Assembly: GCA_003564505.1 (NCBI GenBank)
Contig: PXFD01000037.1
Span: 1-7,299, forward strand
Direction: 5' to 3'
Source: Syntrophomonadaceae bacterium
Lineage (GTDB): Bacteria > Bacillota_D > Dethiobacteria > DTU022
Length of the DNA: 7,299 nt
Part shown: piece by piece, positions 1 through 5,384 of the stretch
How the letters are laid out: every line of letters starts with the position of its first letter
Position numbering within the stretch: position 1 is the stretch's first letter
Translations under genes and position numbers: made by a program
Notes under the pieces: model-generated
The model's input: only the letters and a program-made list of their open reading frames with translations
Databases searched by the model: none
Told to the model about the DNA's origin: nothing

Positions 1-185
1 CTTGAGTTAAAAGTATATCTGGTTAAACCGTTTGCATAAAACCGGCAGTTCCGAATTTTGTCAGACAAAGAAAATAATGATTAATCTTTTTCGGCCCCGG
101 AATAAAAATACCCTTTTGTAAAGCACTTCCACATACAATTATCTCTAAATTACCTAATTTGACAATCAAAAAAAGAATTTGAATA
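1..185. other. AT-rich non-coding region upstream of the plus-strand operon
   Basis: All frames on both strands are broken by frequent stops, and I see no gene end, tRNA or repeat here. A consensus-like TTGACA lies at 159-164, but the hexamer 17 bases further on (182-187, AATATT) is a poor -10, so it could at most be a weak upstream promoter. An imperfect stem around 41-59 (CGG/CCG with A and T flanks) is too weak to call a terminator. Confidence 0.5.
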
Positions 186-214
186 TTGTTAAGCTTTTTG
201 GTTTGTGGTATAAT
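186..214 (+). promoter_or_regulatory. Sigma-A-like promoter of the binding protein-livH-livM unit
   Basis: A perfect -10 TATAAT (209-214) is preceded after 17 bases by TTGTTA (186-191), four of six matches to the -35 consensus. The TG at 206-207 makes it an extended -10 promoter. Transcription would begin near 220-222 and leave a leader of about 113 bases before the lipoprotein start. The flanks are AT-rich, as expected. The site is read from sequence alone. Confidence 0.72.
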
Positions 215-256
215 TCTGTCAATTAATAGTGAAAAATTCTATTTATTGAGGGGGGA

Positions 257-310
257 ATGCCTAAAATCACAGATAGCTTAGCAAGCTGGTTCCACGTTCA
301 AGATCATTAG
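257..310 (+). CDS. Possible 17-residue leader peptide (uORF) in the 5' leader
   Basis: An ATG at 257 opens a 17-codon frame (MPKITDSLASWFHVQDH) ending in TAG at 308-310, 24 bases before the lipoprotein start and inside the predicted transcript. A G-rich SD-like stretch, GAGGGGGG (248-255), precedes it; taking GAGG at 248-251 as the core gives five bases of spacing. The peptide has no run of a single amino acid such as classical attenuator leaders carry, but it includes Trp, Phe and two His. Its first and last codons fall in the two arms of a possible stem (258-264 with 307-313), so translating it would open that stem. A chance ORF of this length is quite possible. Confidence 0.3.
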   Translation: MPKITDSLASWFHVQDH

Positions 311-313
311 GCA
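258..313 (+). promoter_or_regulatory. Possible structured mRNA leader
   Basis: TGCCTAA at 258-264 is perfectly complementary to TTAGGCA at 307-313. Inside lies a small hairpin, AGCTT (275-279) with AAGCT (283-287) around a three-base loop. The long stem ends six bases before the ribosome site of the lipoprotein gene. I recognise no known riboswitch family in it. Seven base pairs closing a 42-base interior is only modest evidence. Confidence 0.3.
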
Positions 314-318
314 CGAAA

Positions 319-326
319 AGAGGAGG
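319..326 (+). promoter_or_regulatory. Ribosome binding site that sets a TTG start
   Basis: AGAGGAGG lies eight bases before TTG at 335-337. The strong site, and the signal peptide that begins directly at this codon, decide for the TTG over the internal ATG at residue 21, which would remove the signal sequence. Confidence 0.85.
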
Positions 327-334
327 TTTGTTCA

Positions 335-1726
335 TTGAAGAATAAGCTTTTACTGTTTGCAGTCATCTTATTGGCATTTGCGCTGGCAATTGGGATGATT
401 GGTTGTGCTCCGGTGGATCCTGTCGAGGATGAGGAAGAAGAAGTAGTTACTCCTCCCGATGATGATGCGGAAGATGAAAATGATGTAGAGTTTGACGGTG
501 AAATTAAGATCGCTGTGACTGGCCCCATGACCAATATCCAGGGCGAAATGATGTGGTGGGGTGCTGAAATGGCTGCGGACGAGATTAATGAGGCAGGTGG
601 AGTAACCATTGGTGATGAGACTTACTCTGTTCACCTGATCCAGGTAGAAACAGATGAGATTATGGATCCGCTGGGTGCGGTATCGGCTGTGGAAAATGTT
701 ATTATTTCTGAAGATCCGGACTTTCTGATCGGCGGGTTTCGTACAGAGGCGGTTACTCCCTATACAGACCTGGTGGTAGTGGATTACCAGAAAATATTTG
801 TAATATGCGGTGCGGCCACAAATGAGCTTCTGGAAGGTCGTATTGATGAAGACTACGATACCTGGAAATATCTCTTCCGGGTTACCCCGATTAAATCCAC
901 GGATCTGGTTACGGTAACCATCCTGATGCTCAATGACGTGGCGATGGCTGTACGCGAAGAACTGGGTATTGAACAGCCCAAGGTGGCTATTTTGGCAGAA
1001 GCGCTGGAATGGAACGAGGCCCTGGTTCAGATGGCCCCGCAGATTTTCCCGACTCTTGGCCTGGAGCATGTGGGAACTTTCAGGCCCTCTGCCACGGCTT
1101 CAGATGTAACAACTGAATTGCGCGGTGTTGAGGCATCGGGCGCTCATATCATCTACACTATTTTTTCCGGCCCGGTCGGCATTCCCTACGGCCGGCAGTG
1201 GGGTGAGCTTGAAATTCCGGCCGCATCCGTGGGCATTAACGTAGAGGCCCAGAAGTCTGGTTACTATCCGGCAACGGACGGATTCGGTGATTACGACTTC
1301 ACCCTCAATACTTTTGCCCAGAATGCAGAAATCACTCCTGAAACAATTCCATTTATCGAGAAATTCGTCGATTTATACGGGCAGCTGCCCAACTACAACG
1401 CTGACACCTACACGGCAGTTTACGTTTTGACAGAAGCAGCCACACGGGCGGGAACACTTGATACAGATGCCGTTATAGCCGAGATGGAACAAACTGACCG
1501 AATCGGCGCCGCCGGCCGATTGGTATTCGATGAAAATCACGATGTTACCTGGGGTCCGGGTTACATTACTGCTGTAGGGATCCAGTGGCAGGACGGCGAA
1601 CTCCTGGGAACCTGGCCTTATGAATGGTATCCTGACCCTGAAAACGCTCCCGACCTGGTAGTCGGTTACGAAGGCATGGTGCCTTATCAACTTCCGCCTC
1701 ATGTTCTCGAGCAGTGGAGGGAGTAA
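335..1726 (+). CDS. ABC transporter substrate-binding lipoprotein, Leu/Ile/Val-binding (type 1 periplasmic) family
   Basis: This is the extracellular ligand-capture subunit of a HAAT-family ABC importer. Residues 1-23 form a lipoprotein signal (KNK, a hydrophobic stretch, then MIGC), with Cys24 as the expected lipidated residue; Met at -3 is a slightly unusual lipobox. Residues 27-54 are an extremely acidic linker (16 Asp/Glu in 28 residues) tethering the binding domain to the membrane. The domain starts near residue 56 (EIKIAVTGPM) and has family hallmarks: AADEINEAGGV at 80-90, YNADTYTAVYVLTEA at 353-367 and GRLVFDENHDV at 395-405. The length of 463 residues is a little above the usual ~370-420, because of the linker and a C-terminal tail rich in Trp, Tyr and Pro (residues 427-463). 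It heads the livH-livM unit. The ligand may be a branched-chain amino acid, amide or carboxylic acid, and cannot be told from sequence. The family call is firm. Confidence 0.93.
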   Translation: MKNKLLLFAVILLAFALAIGMIGCAPVDPVEDEEEEVVTPPDDDAEDENDVEFDGEIKIAVTGPMTNIQGEMMWWGAEMAADEINEAGGVTIGDETYSVHLIQVETDEIMDPLGAVSAVENVIISEDPDFLIGGFRTEAVTPYTDLVVVDYQKIFVICGAATNELLEGRIDEDYDTWKYLFRVTPIKSTDLVTVTILMLNDVAMAVREELGIEQPKVAILAEALEWNEALVQMAPQIFPTLGLEHVGTFRPSATASDVTTELRGVEASGAHIIYTIFSGPVGIPYGRQWGELEIPAASVGINVEAQKSGYYPATDGFGDYDFTLNTFAQNAEITPETIPFIEKFVDLYGQLPNYNADTYTAVYVLTEAATRAGTLDTDAVIAEMEQTDRIGAAGRLVFDENHDVTWGPGYITAVGIQWQDGELLGTWPYEWYPDPENAPDLVVGYEGMVPYQLPPHVLEQWRE

Positions 1727-1742
1727 CATTATTAACAGTTTA

Positions 1743-1756
1743 GCGGCATATGCTGC
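1743..1756 (+). other. Small hairpin after the binding-protein gene
   Basis: GCGGC at 1743-1747 pairs with GCTGC at 1752-1756 (one G-U pair) around an ATAT loop, 17 bases past the lipoprotein stop codon. It may act with the larger stems downstream to protect the 3' end of the binding-protein message, but a five-base-pair stem could be chance. Confidence 0.25.
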
Positions 1757-1770
1757 AAATGTAACAGAAG

Positions 1771-1823
1771 CGGGGGGCCCCTTTACGGGGCTCCTCGGGT
1801 TGAAACATCAAACCCACTTTTTT
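1771..1823 (+). terminator. Double-hairpin intergenic attenuator or partial terminator
   Basis: The first stem is 11 bp, 1771-1781 with 1787-1797 (two G-U pairs), around the loop TTTAC. It is directly followed by a second stem, GGG-TTGA at 1797-1803 with TCAA-A-CCC at 1808-1815 (one bulged A, loop AACA), and then by six T at 1818-1823. Base 1797 can belong to only one stem at a time. This is the form of an intrinsic terminator, but it lies inside an apparent operon, 17 bases before the livH start. The likely role is partial termination or 3'-end stabilisation, giving more binding protein than permease, a common arrangement in ABC importers. No separate livH promoter is visible in the gap. Confidence 0.65.
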
Positions 1824-1839
1824 ATGAGAGGAATATGCC

Positions 1840-2709
1840 ATGTTAAGTGATATTCTTGTTTACGGCTTAATGAACGGTGCAGTCTACGCCATGCTCGCCG
1901 TAGGGTTTTCCCTTATCTTTGGAGCCGCCAGGATCATCAACCTTGCCCATACCGCTTTTTTTATGGTAGCAGCATACGCAGTTTTTTACACGGGCACCTC
2001 TATGGCCCTGCACCCGGTAATAGCTATTCCGCTGTCAATTCTCATTGTTACCCTGGTTGGCGTTTTTGTTTACTACGTATTTATGGAGCCGATCAGGGAG
2101 CATGAAACAGCTGTGTTGATAATTACGGTAGCAGTAGCTCTAGTTTTCCAGGAGCTGATACTTATTATATTTGGCGGCCATTACCGTGGGGTTTCCAGTA
2201 TTGTTTCCGGTTACATCAATCCGCTGGGTCTCCGTATATCATACCAGTACCTTCTGACCATAGGTGTGGTCAGCTTATCGCTGGTAGCAGTGTGGCTGGT
2301 GCTAATGAAAACCAGGCTTGGTGTAGCGATCCGCTCATCGGCCCAGGACCGTGAAATAGCAAATCTAATGGGCATGAATGTTGCCAACATTGCCGCCGCC
2401 ACGATGGCTTTATCGGTGGGGCTGGCTGCAATAGCCGGTGTAATGGTTGCCCCCCTCTACACACTGGAGCCACATATGTGGCTCGACCCACTGGTGCTTG
2501 TCCTCGCTATAGTCATATTGGGCGGTCTGGGCAGTATCAAGGGCAGTTTTGTCGGTGCCCTGATCCTGGCATTTATTGAGGTTACCGTTGTTTTCACGAT
2601 GCCGGGAGGGGCCTTTTTAAAAGTGGCAATTGCCTTGGCAATTATGCTGGTAATCCTTGTAGTCAGACCCGAAGGTCTCTTCGGAGTCTACCTGGAAGGG
2701 GAGCGATAA
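1840..2709 (+). CDS. livH: Branched-chain amino acid-type ABC transporter permease LivH
   Basis: This is one of the two membrane subunits of the importer. At 289 residues it has the normal length, and hydrophobic segments run through it. Recognised family motifs are the N-terminal GLMNGAVYAMLAVGFSLIFG (9-28), the INLAHTAFFMVAAY segment (33-46), the cytoplasmic coupling loop around RSSAQDREIANLMGMN (165-180), GGLGSIKGSFVGA (228-240) and the terminal RPEGLFG (276-282). The family usually has His-Gly in INFAHG, whereas this protein has His-Thr (37-38), a mild divergence. The start is supported by GAGAGG (1826-1831) eight bases upstream. Another ATG at 1835 is out of frame and stops after three codons. 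Only three bases separate it from livM, so the two are surely co-transcribed. Confidence 0.93.
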   Translation: MLSDILVYGLMNGAVYAMLAVGFSLIFGAARIINLAHTAFFMVAAYAVFYTGTSMALHPVIAIPLSILIVTLVGVFVYYVFMEPIREHETAVLIITVAVALVFQELILIIFGGHYRGVSSIVSGYINPLGLRISYQYLLTIGVVSLSLVAVWLVLMKTRLGVAIRSSAQDREIANLMGMNVANIAAATMALSVGLAAIAGVMVAPLYTLEPHMWLDPLVLVLAIVILGGLGSIKGSFVGALILAFIEVTVVFTMPGGAFLKVAIALAIMLVILVVRPEGLFGVYLEGER

Positions 2710-2712
2710 CCT

Positions 2713-3741
2713 ATGGCTGAAATAAAAATGGCCCTGCGCTACATCCGCAATGAAATACTGGTTCTGCCTACACGTGTTATCGGGGTGGTTTTTGTTATTG
2801 CATTGCTGCTGTTGCCTCTCCTGACCCAGGATATGTATATCCTTAGAATCCTGGCCATAGCGGCGATTTTTGCAATTTTTGCAGCCAGCTGGGATTTGCT
2901 TTCCGGTTTTGTCGGGCAGGTTAGCTTCGGTCATGCTCTTTTCTTTGGCGTTTCCGCTTATACCACTGCTCTTTTGAACTTACGCCTGGGTTGGCCTCCT
3001 TTTATAACCATTCCGATTGGGGCCCTGGCAGCTGTAGTGGTAGGCCTCCTGGTAGGTATCCCCTGCCTGCGCCTTAAAGGCCCTTACCTTGGCCTGGCTA
3101 CCCTGGCCTTTCCAATCATGTTGATGGGAGTTATTTTTGTCTTTCCCGGTTTCTTCGGAGGCGAGCTCGGCATATCAGGAATTACACGCCTGGCTGCTCT
3201 TCGTATTCACGAGTATTATATCGCAGTCGTGCTTATGCTGGTGCTTTGTTTTATAATGTGGAAAATAACTGATTCCAAAATCGGCATAATATTTCATGCG
3301 ATCAGGGAAGATGAAATTGCTGTTCGCGCTTCCGGTATAAATACTATCAAGTTTAAATTGCTTGCGTTCTGCTTAAGCGGTTTTTTTGCCGGTATTTCCG
3401 GCGGACTTTTCACTCACTTTCTGAGGATTGCCGGTCCCTCGATGCTGGCTGTCCTGATGTCTTTTCAGGCCATTATCTGGACTATATTTGGCGGCATAGC
3501 AACTATTTACGGAGCTGTTGCCGGGGTGTTCATACTTTACCCTACTCTGGAAATTTTAAGGGCGGCCGCTGAGTATCGCATGCTTATTTTTGCCTTGATT
3601 GTACTGCTTGTGCTGCGGGTTATGCCGGAAGGAATTACCACTTTTATCCGTGATAAAATTGAACGGGAATGCCCACGCTGTAAAGTGCGCAACGCGGTTA
3701 CCAGAAAAGAATGCAGGGTCTGCTTTGCGGATATGCGCTAG
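2713..3741 (+). CDS. livM: Branched-chain amino acid-type ABC transporter permease LivM with C-terminal zinc-ribbon-like tail
   Basis: This is the second membrane subunit, partner of LivH. Typical motifs are DLLSGFVGQVSFGHALFFGV (61-80), LRLKGPYLGLATLAF (119-133), the coupling loop AIREDEIAVRASGIN (196-210) followed by KLLAFCLSGFFAGISGGLF (215-233), and GGIATIYGAVAG (260-271). The usual protein ends soon after the RxxPEGI motif (302-308). Here about 34 more residues follow, with a Cx2C-x10-Cx2C pattern (Cys320, 323, 334, 337) in a basic stretch. This resembles a small treble-clef or zinc-ribbon knuckle and, by membrane topology, would lie in the cytoplasm. The reading frame is intact and ends in TAG at 3739-3741. 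Translation starts three bases after livH, with a G-rich site (AAGGGGG, 2695-2701) inside the end of livH. The permease call is firm; metal binding by the tail is inferred. Confidence 0.93.
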   Translation: MAEIKMALRYIRNEILVLPTRVIGVVFVIALLLLPLLTQDMYILRILAIAAIFAIFAASWDLLSGFVGQVSFGHALFFGVSAYTTALLNLRLGWPPFITIPIGALAAVVVGLLVGIPCLRLKGPYLGLATLAFPIMLMGVIFVFPGFFGGELGISGITRLAALRIHEYYIAVVLMLVLCFIMWKITDSKIGIIFHAIREDEIAVRASGINTIKFKLLAFCLSGFFAGISGGLFTHFLRIAGPSMLAVLMSFQAIIWTIFGGIATIYGAVAGVFILYPTLEILRAAAEYRMLIFALIVLLVLRVMPEGITTFIRDKIERECPRCKVRNAVTRKECRVCFADMR

Positions 3742-3776
3742 AAGCGTCTTGCAGACAATGTAATATGTCAAAGCAA

Positions 3777-3809
3777 ATGCCGGGGTTATATGCCCCGGCA
3801 TATGTGTTT
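3777..3809. terminator. Hairpin terminator between convergent units, probably bidirectional
   Basis: A perfect 9-bp GC-rich stem, ATGCCGGGG (3777-3785) with CCCCGGCAT (3793-3801), encloses the loop TTATATG. On the plus strand it is followed by ATGTGTTTT, and on the minus strand by TTTGCTTTG, so both exits are T-rich but neither has a long uninterrupted T run. Its place 35 bases past livM and about 63 bases past livF fits a shared terminator for both converging units. Confidence 0.75.
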
Positions 3810-3826
3810 TAAGAAATCAGACCTTT

Positions 3827-3869
3827 TTATATCCCCTTTGAAACCTTATATCCCCTTTGAAACCTTATA
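3827..3869. repeat. 19-bp tandem direct repeat, two full copies plus a five-base remnant
   Basis: The unit TTATATCCCCTTTGAAACC occurs perfectly at 3827-3845 and 3846-3864, and its first five bases recur at 3865-3869. The stop codon and the last Leu codon of livF lie in the partial third copy. Perfect identity suggests a recent slipped-strand duplication just after the livF stop. It does not alter any protein. Confidence 0.9.
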
Positions 3870-4614
3870 GCCCGAGATATGACTGGCGCACTGTTTCATC
3901 TTTCATCAGCTCTTCGCTGGTCCCCTGGGTTATAATTTTGCCGTGCGAAAGAATATAATTGCGATCAGCCATGGCAAAGGTCATATTTACGTCTTGCTCT
4001 ACCAATAAAATTGTCATTCCCGTAGCCTGGATCTCCTGGATCTTGTCAAAAACAAGTTGTTTGACCTGGGGAGCCAGGCCGGTGGAAGGTTCATCTATAC
4101 AGAGCAGAAGTGGTTTTACCATCAGGGAACGGCCGATCGCCAGCATCTGCTGTTCTCCTCCCGAGAGAGTACCTGAAACCTGGGTGCCCCGCTCTTTAAG
4201 TACCGGAAATATGTTGTAAACTTCATCTAAAGTGTCCTGTACCTGCTTTTTATCCTTTACCAGGTACGCGCCGGCCATCAGGTTATCAAACACTGACATT
4301 TCGGTAAAGGGCCGTCGCCTTTCCGGGCAGTGTATCAGTCCCTTTTTGACTATATCGTGAGCAGGAAGATTATCGATCCGTTCACCGTTGAATTCAACGG
4401 ATCCCTCGATAGTTATATCACCGTACCGTGTACCTCTCAGGGTTTCTCTTTCCCAGCGCACCAACCCGGTAATGGTGCGGATAAAAGTTGATTTACCGGC
4501 CCCGTTAGGTCCGACCAGGCTGACCAGTTCCCCGCTGTCCACACTGATGCTTACATCATTTAGAATTGTTGCCGTGTCGTATGAAATAGAAAGGTTTTTT
4601 ACCTCCAGCAGCAT
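3865..4614 (-). CDS. livF: Branched-chain amino acid-type ABC transporter ATP-binding protein LivF
   Basis: This is one of the two cytoplasmic ATPases that drive LivHM. Motifs are Walker A GPNGAGKST (35-43), signature LSGGEQQML (150-158) and Walker B LLLCIDEP (169-176, catalytic Glu175). Gln207 stands in the H-loop position, in LLVEQD, as is usual for LivF. The C-terminus ADRNYILSHGKI (216-227) is typical. At 249 residues it is slightly longer than the common ~235, because of a segment between Walker A and the second strand (about 52-70, WERETLRGTRYGDITIE) that replaces the usual short loop. The ATG directly follows the livG stop codon (TAG-ATG, no gap), and a perfect AAGGAGGTG lies eight bases upstream, so translation is coupled to livG. 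It is the last gene of its unit. Confidence 0.94.
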   Translation of the reverse strand: MLLEVKNLSISYDTATILNDVSISVDSGELVSLVGPNGAGKSTFIRTITGLVRWERETLRGTRYGDITIEGSVEFNGERIDNLPAHDIVKKGLIHCPERRRPFTEMSVFDNLMAGAYLVKDKKQVQDTLDEVYNIFPVLKERGTQVSGTLSGGEQQMLAIGRSLMVKPLLLCIDEPSTGLAPQVKQLVFDKIQEIQATGMTILLVEQDVNMTFAMADRNYILSHGKIITQGTSEELMKDETVRQSYLGL

Positions 4615-5382
4615 CTAGCCCACCTCCTTGCCGATGTATGCTTCGATTACAAGCTCGTTATTAATGATTTCATCGGGTGTGCCGACTGCAATAACTTTGC
4701 CGAAATCCATAACTACAACCCGATCGACAATTTTCATCAGTTCCGAAAGCTTGTGTTCAATGATTATCATCGCGGCGCCCTCACTGTGCAGGCGGCCGAA
4801 ACGCCCGCCCTTGTGCAGGCGGCGAACAGATTTGGCCATCAGTTCTGTTTCAGTGGGGGTTAGTCCTCCAAAGGGCTCGTCTAGTATGAGCAGTTCCGGT
4901 TCGGTGGCTATGGCACGGGCTACTTCCAGGCGTTTCAGGTCTCCCTGCGACAGACGTGAAGCCGGTTCCATGGCCAAATCGGATATTCCTGCAAACTCAA
5001 GGGCATCCATTGCCCTGGCTTCAACTTTCTTAACCCATTCTCCGCGCCTCGAAGTACGCGGCCCCAGGCAGGGCACCATTACGTTTGCTATAATCGGCAG
5101 GCGTCTAAAGGGGCGGGTAGTCTGAAAAGTGCCGGCGATGCCTGCTTTTACTACATCCCAGGTCCGCAAGTGGGTTATATCCCTCCCTCTTAAGCTGATC
5201 GAACCACTGTCGGGACGCAGGATGCTCATGATCAGGCGAACCAAAGTTGTTTTGCCGGCCCCATTCGGCCCGATCAGGCCGATCATTTCATCCCGAGCCA
5301 CTTCAAAGCTAATATCGTTTATTGCTTTCAAACCACCAAAGCTTTTAGTCAGGTTTTTAACTTCGAAAAATGGAGTACTCAA
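4615..5382 (-). CDS. livG: Branched-chain amino acid-type ABC transporter ATP-binding protein LivG
   Basis: This is the second ATPase of the importer. Motifs are Walker A GPNGAGKTT (38-46), the Q-loop TFQTTRPFRRLP (85-96), signature LSQGDLKRLEVARA (144-157), Walker B LLILDEP (164-170, catalytic Glu169) and H-loop IIIEH (206-210, His210). A signature with LSQGD in place of the usual LSxGQ/LSGGQ is within family variation. A short Gly/Arg-rich insert (about 191-201, KGGRFGRLHSEG) lengthens the loop before the H-loop strand. The length of 255 residues is normal. The start is TTG at 5382-5380, two bases after the ligase stop, set by AGGAGG at 5395-5390 with seven bases of spacing. The gene sits between the ligase and livF in one tightly packed unit. 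Confidence 0.94.
   Translation of the reverse strand: MSTPFFEVKNLTKSFGGLKAINDISFEVARDEMIGLIGPNGAGKTTLVRLIMSILRPDSGSISLRGRDITHLRTWDVVKAGIAGTFQTTRPFRRLPIIANVMVPCLGPRTSRRGEWVKKVEARAMDALEFAGISDLAMEPASRLSQGDLKRLEVARAIATEPELLILDEPFGGLTPTETELMAKSVRRLHKGGRFGRLHSEGAAMIIIEHKLSELMKIVDRVVVMDFGKVIAVGTPDEIINNELVIEAYIGKEVG
4621..4629 (-). promoter_or_regulatory. Full-length ribosome binding site for livF inside the end of livG
   Basis: Read on the minus strand this is AAGGAGGTG, a nine-base match to the 16S rRNA tail, within the last codons of livG. It lies six bases before the adjoining stop/start pair (the AGGAGG core is eight bases before the ATG). It fixes the livF start and implies strong re-initiation. 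Confidence 0.85.
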
Positions 5383-5384
5383 AT

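Noticed and set aside
41..59. Imperfect stem with A and T flanks resembling a terminator of an upstream gene
   Set aside because: The G/C core is only three pairs and the flanks do not pair well.
159..164. Consensus TTGACA as the -35 of the main promoter
   Set aside because: It lies 44 bases before the TATAAT at 209, far too distant, and the hexamer at the right distance (AATATT) is weak.
222..334. Known riboswitch or T-box in the leader of the binding-protein gene
   Set aside because: None of the conserved cores I know (T-box, glycine, lysine, SAM, TPP, cyclic di-GMP) can be seen, and there is no terminator stem before the start codon.
368..1069. A 233-codon open frame on the minus strand opposite the binding-protein gene
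   Set aside because: It is antisense to a strongly conserved family protein, has no family resemblance or ribosome site, and its composition (many His, Asn, Phe, Ile) looks like a mirror of the real gene.
1373..1729. A minus-strand open frame covering the end of the binding-protein gene
   Set aside because: Antisense to a real gene, no recognisable domain or start signal; treated as a shadow.
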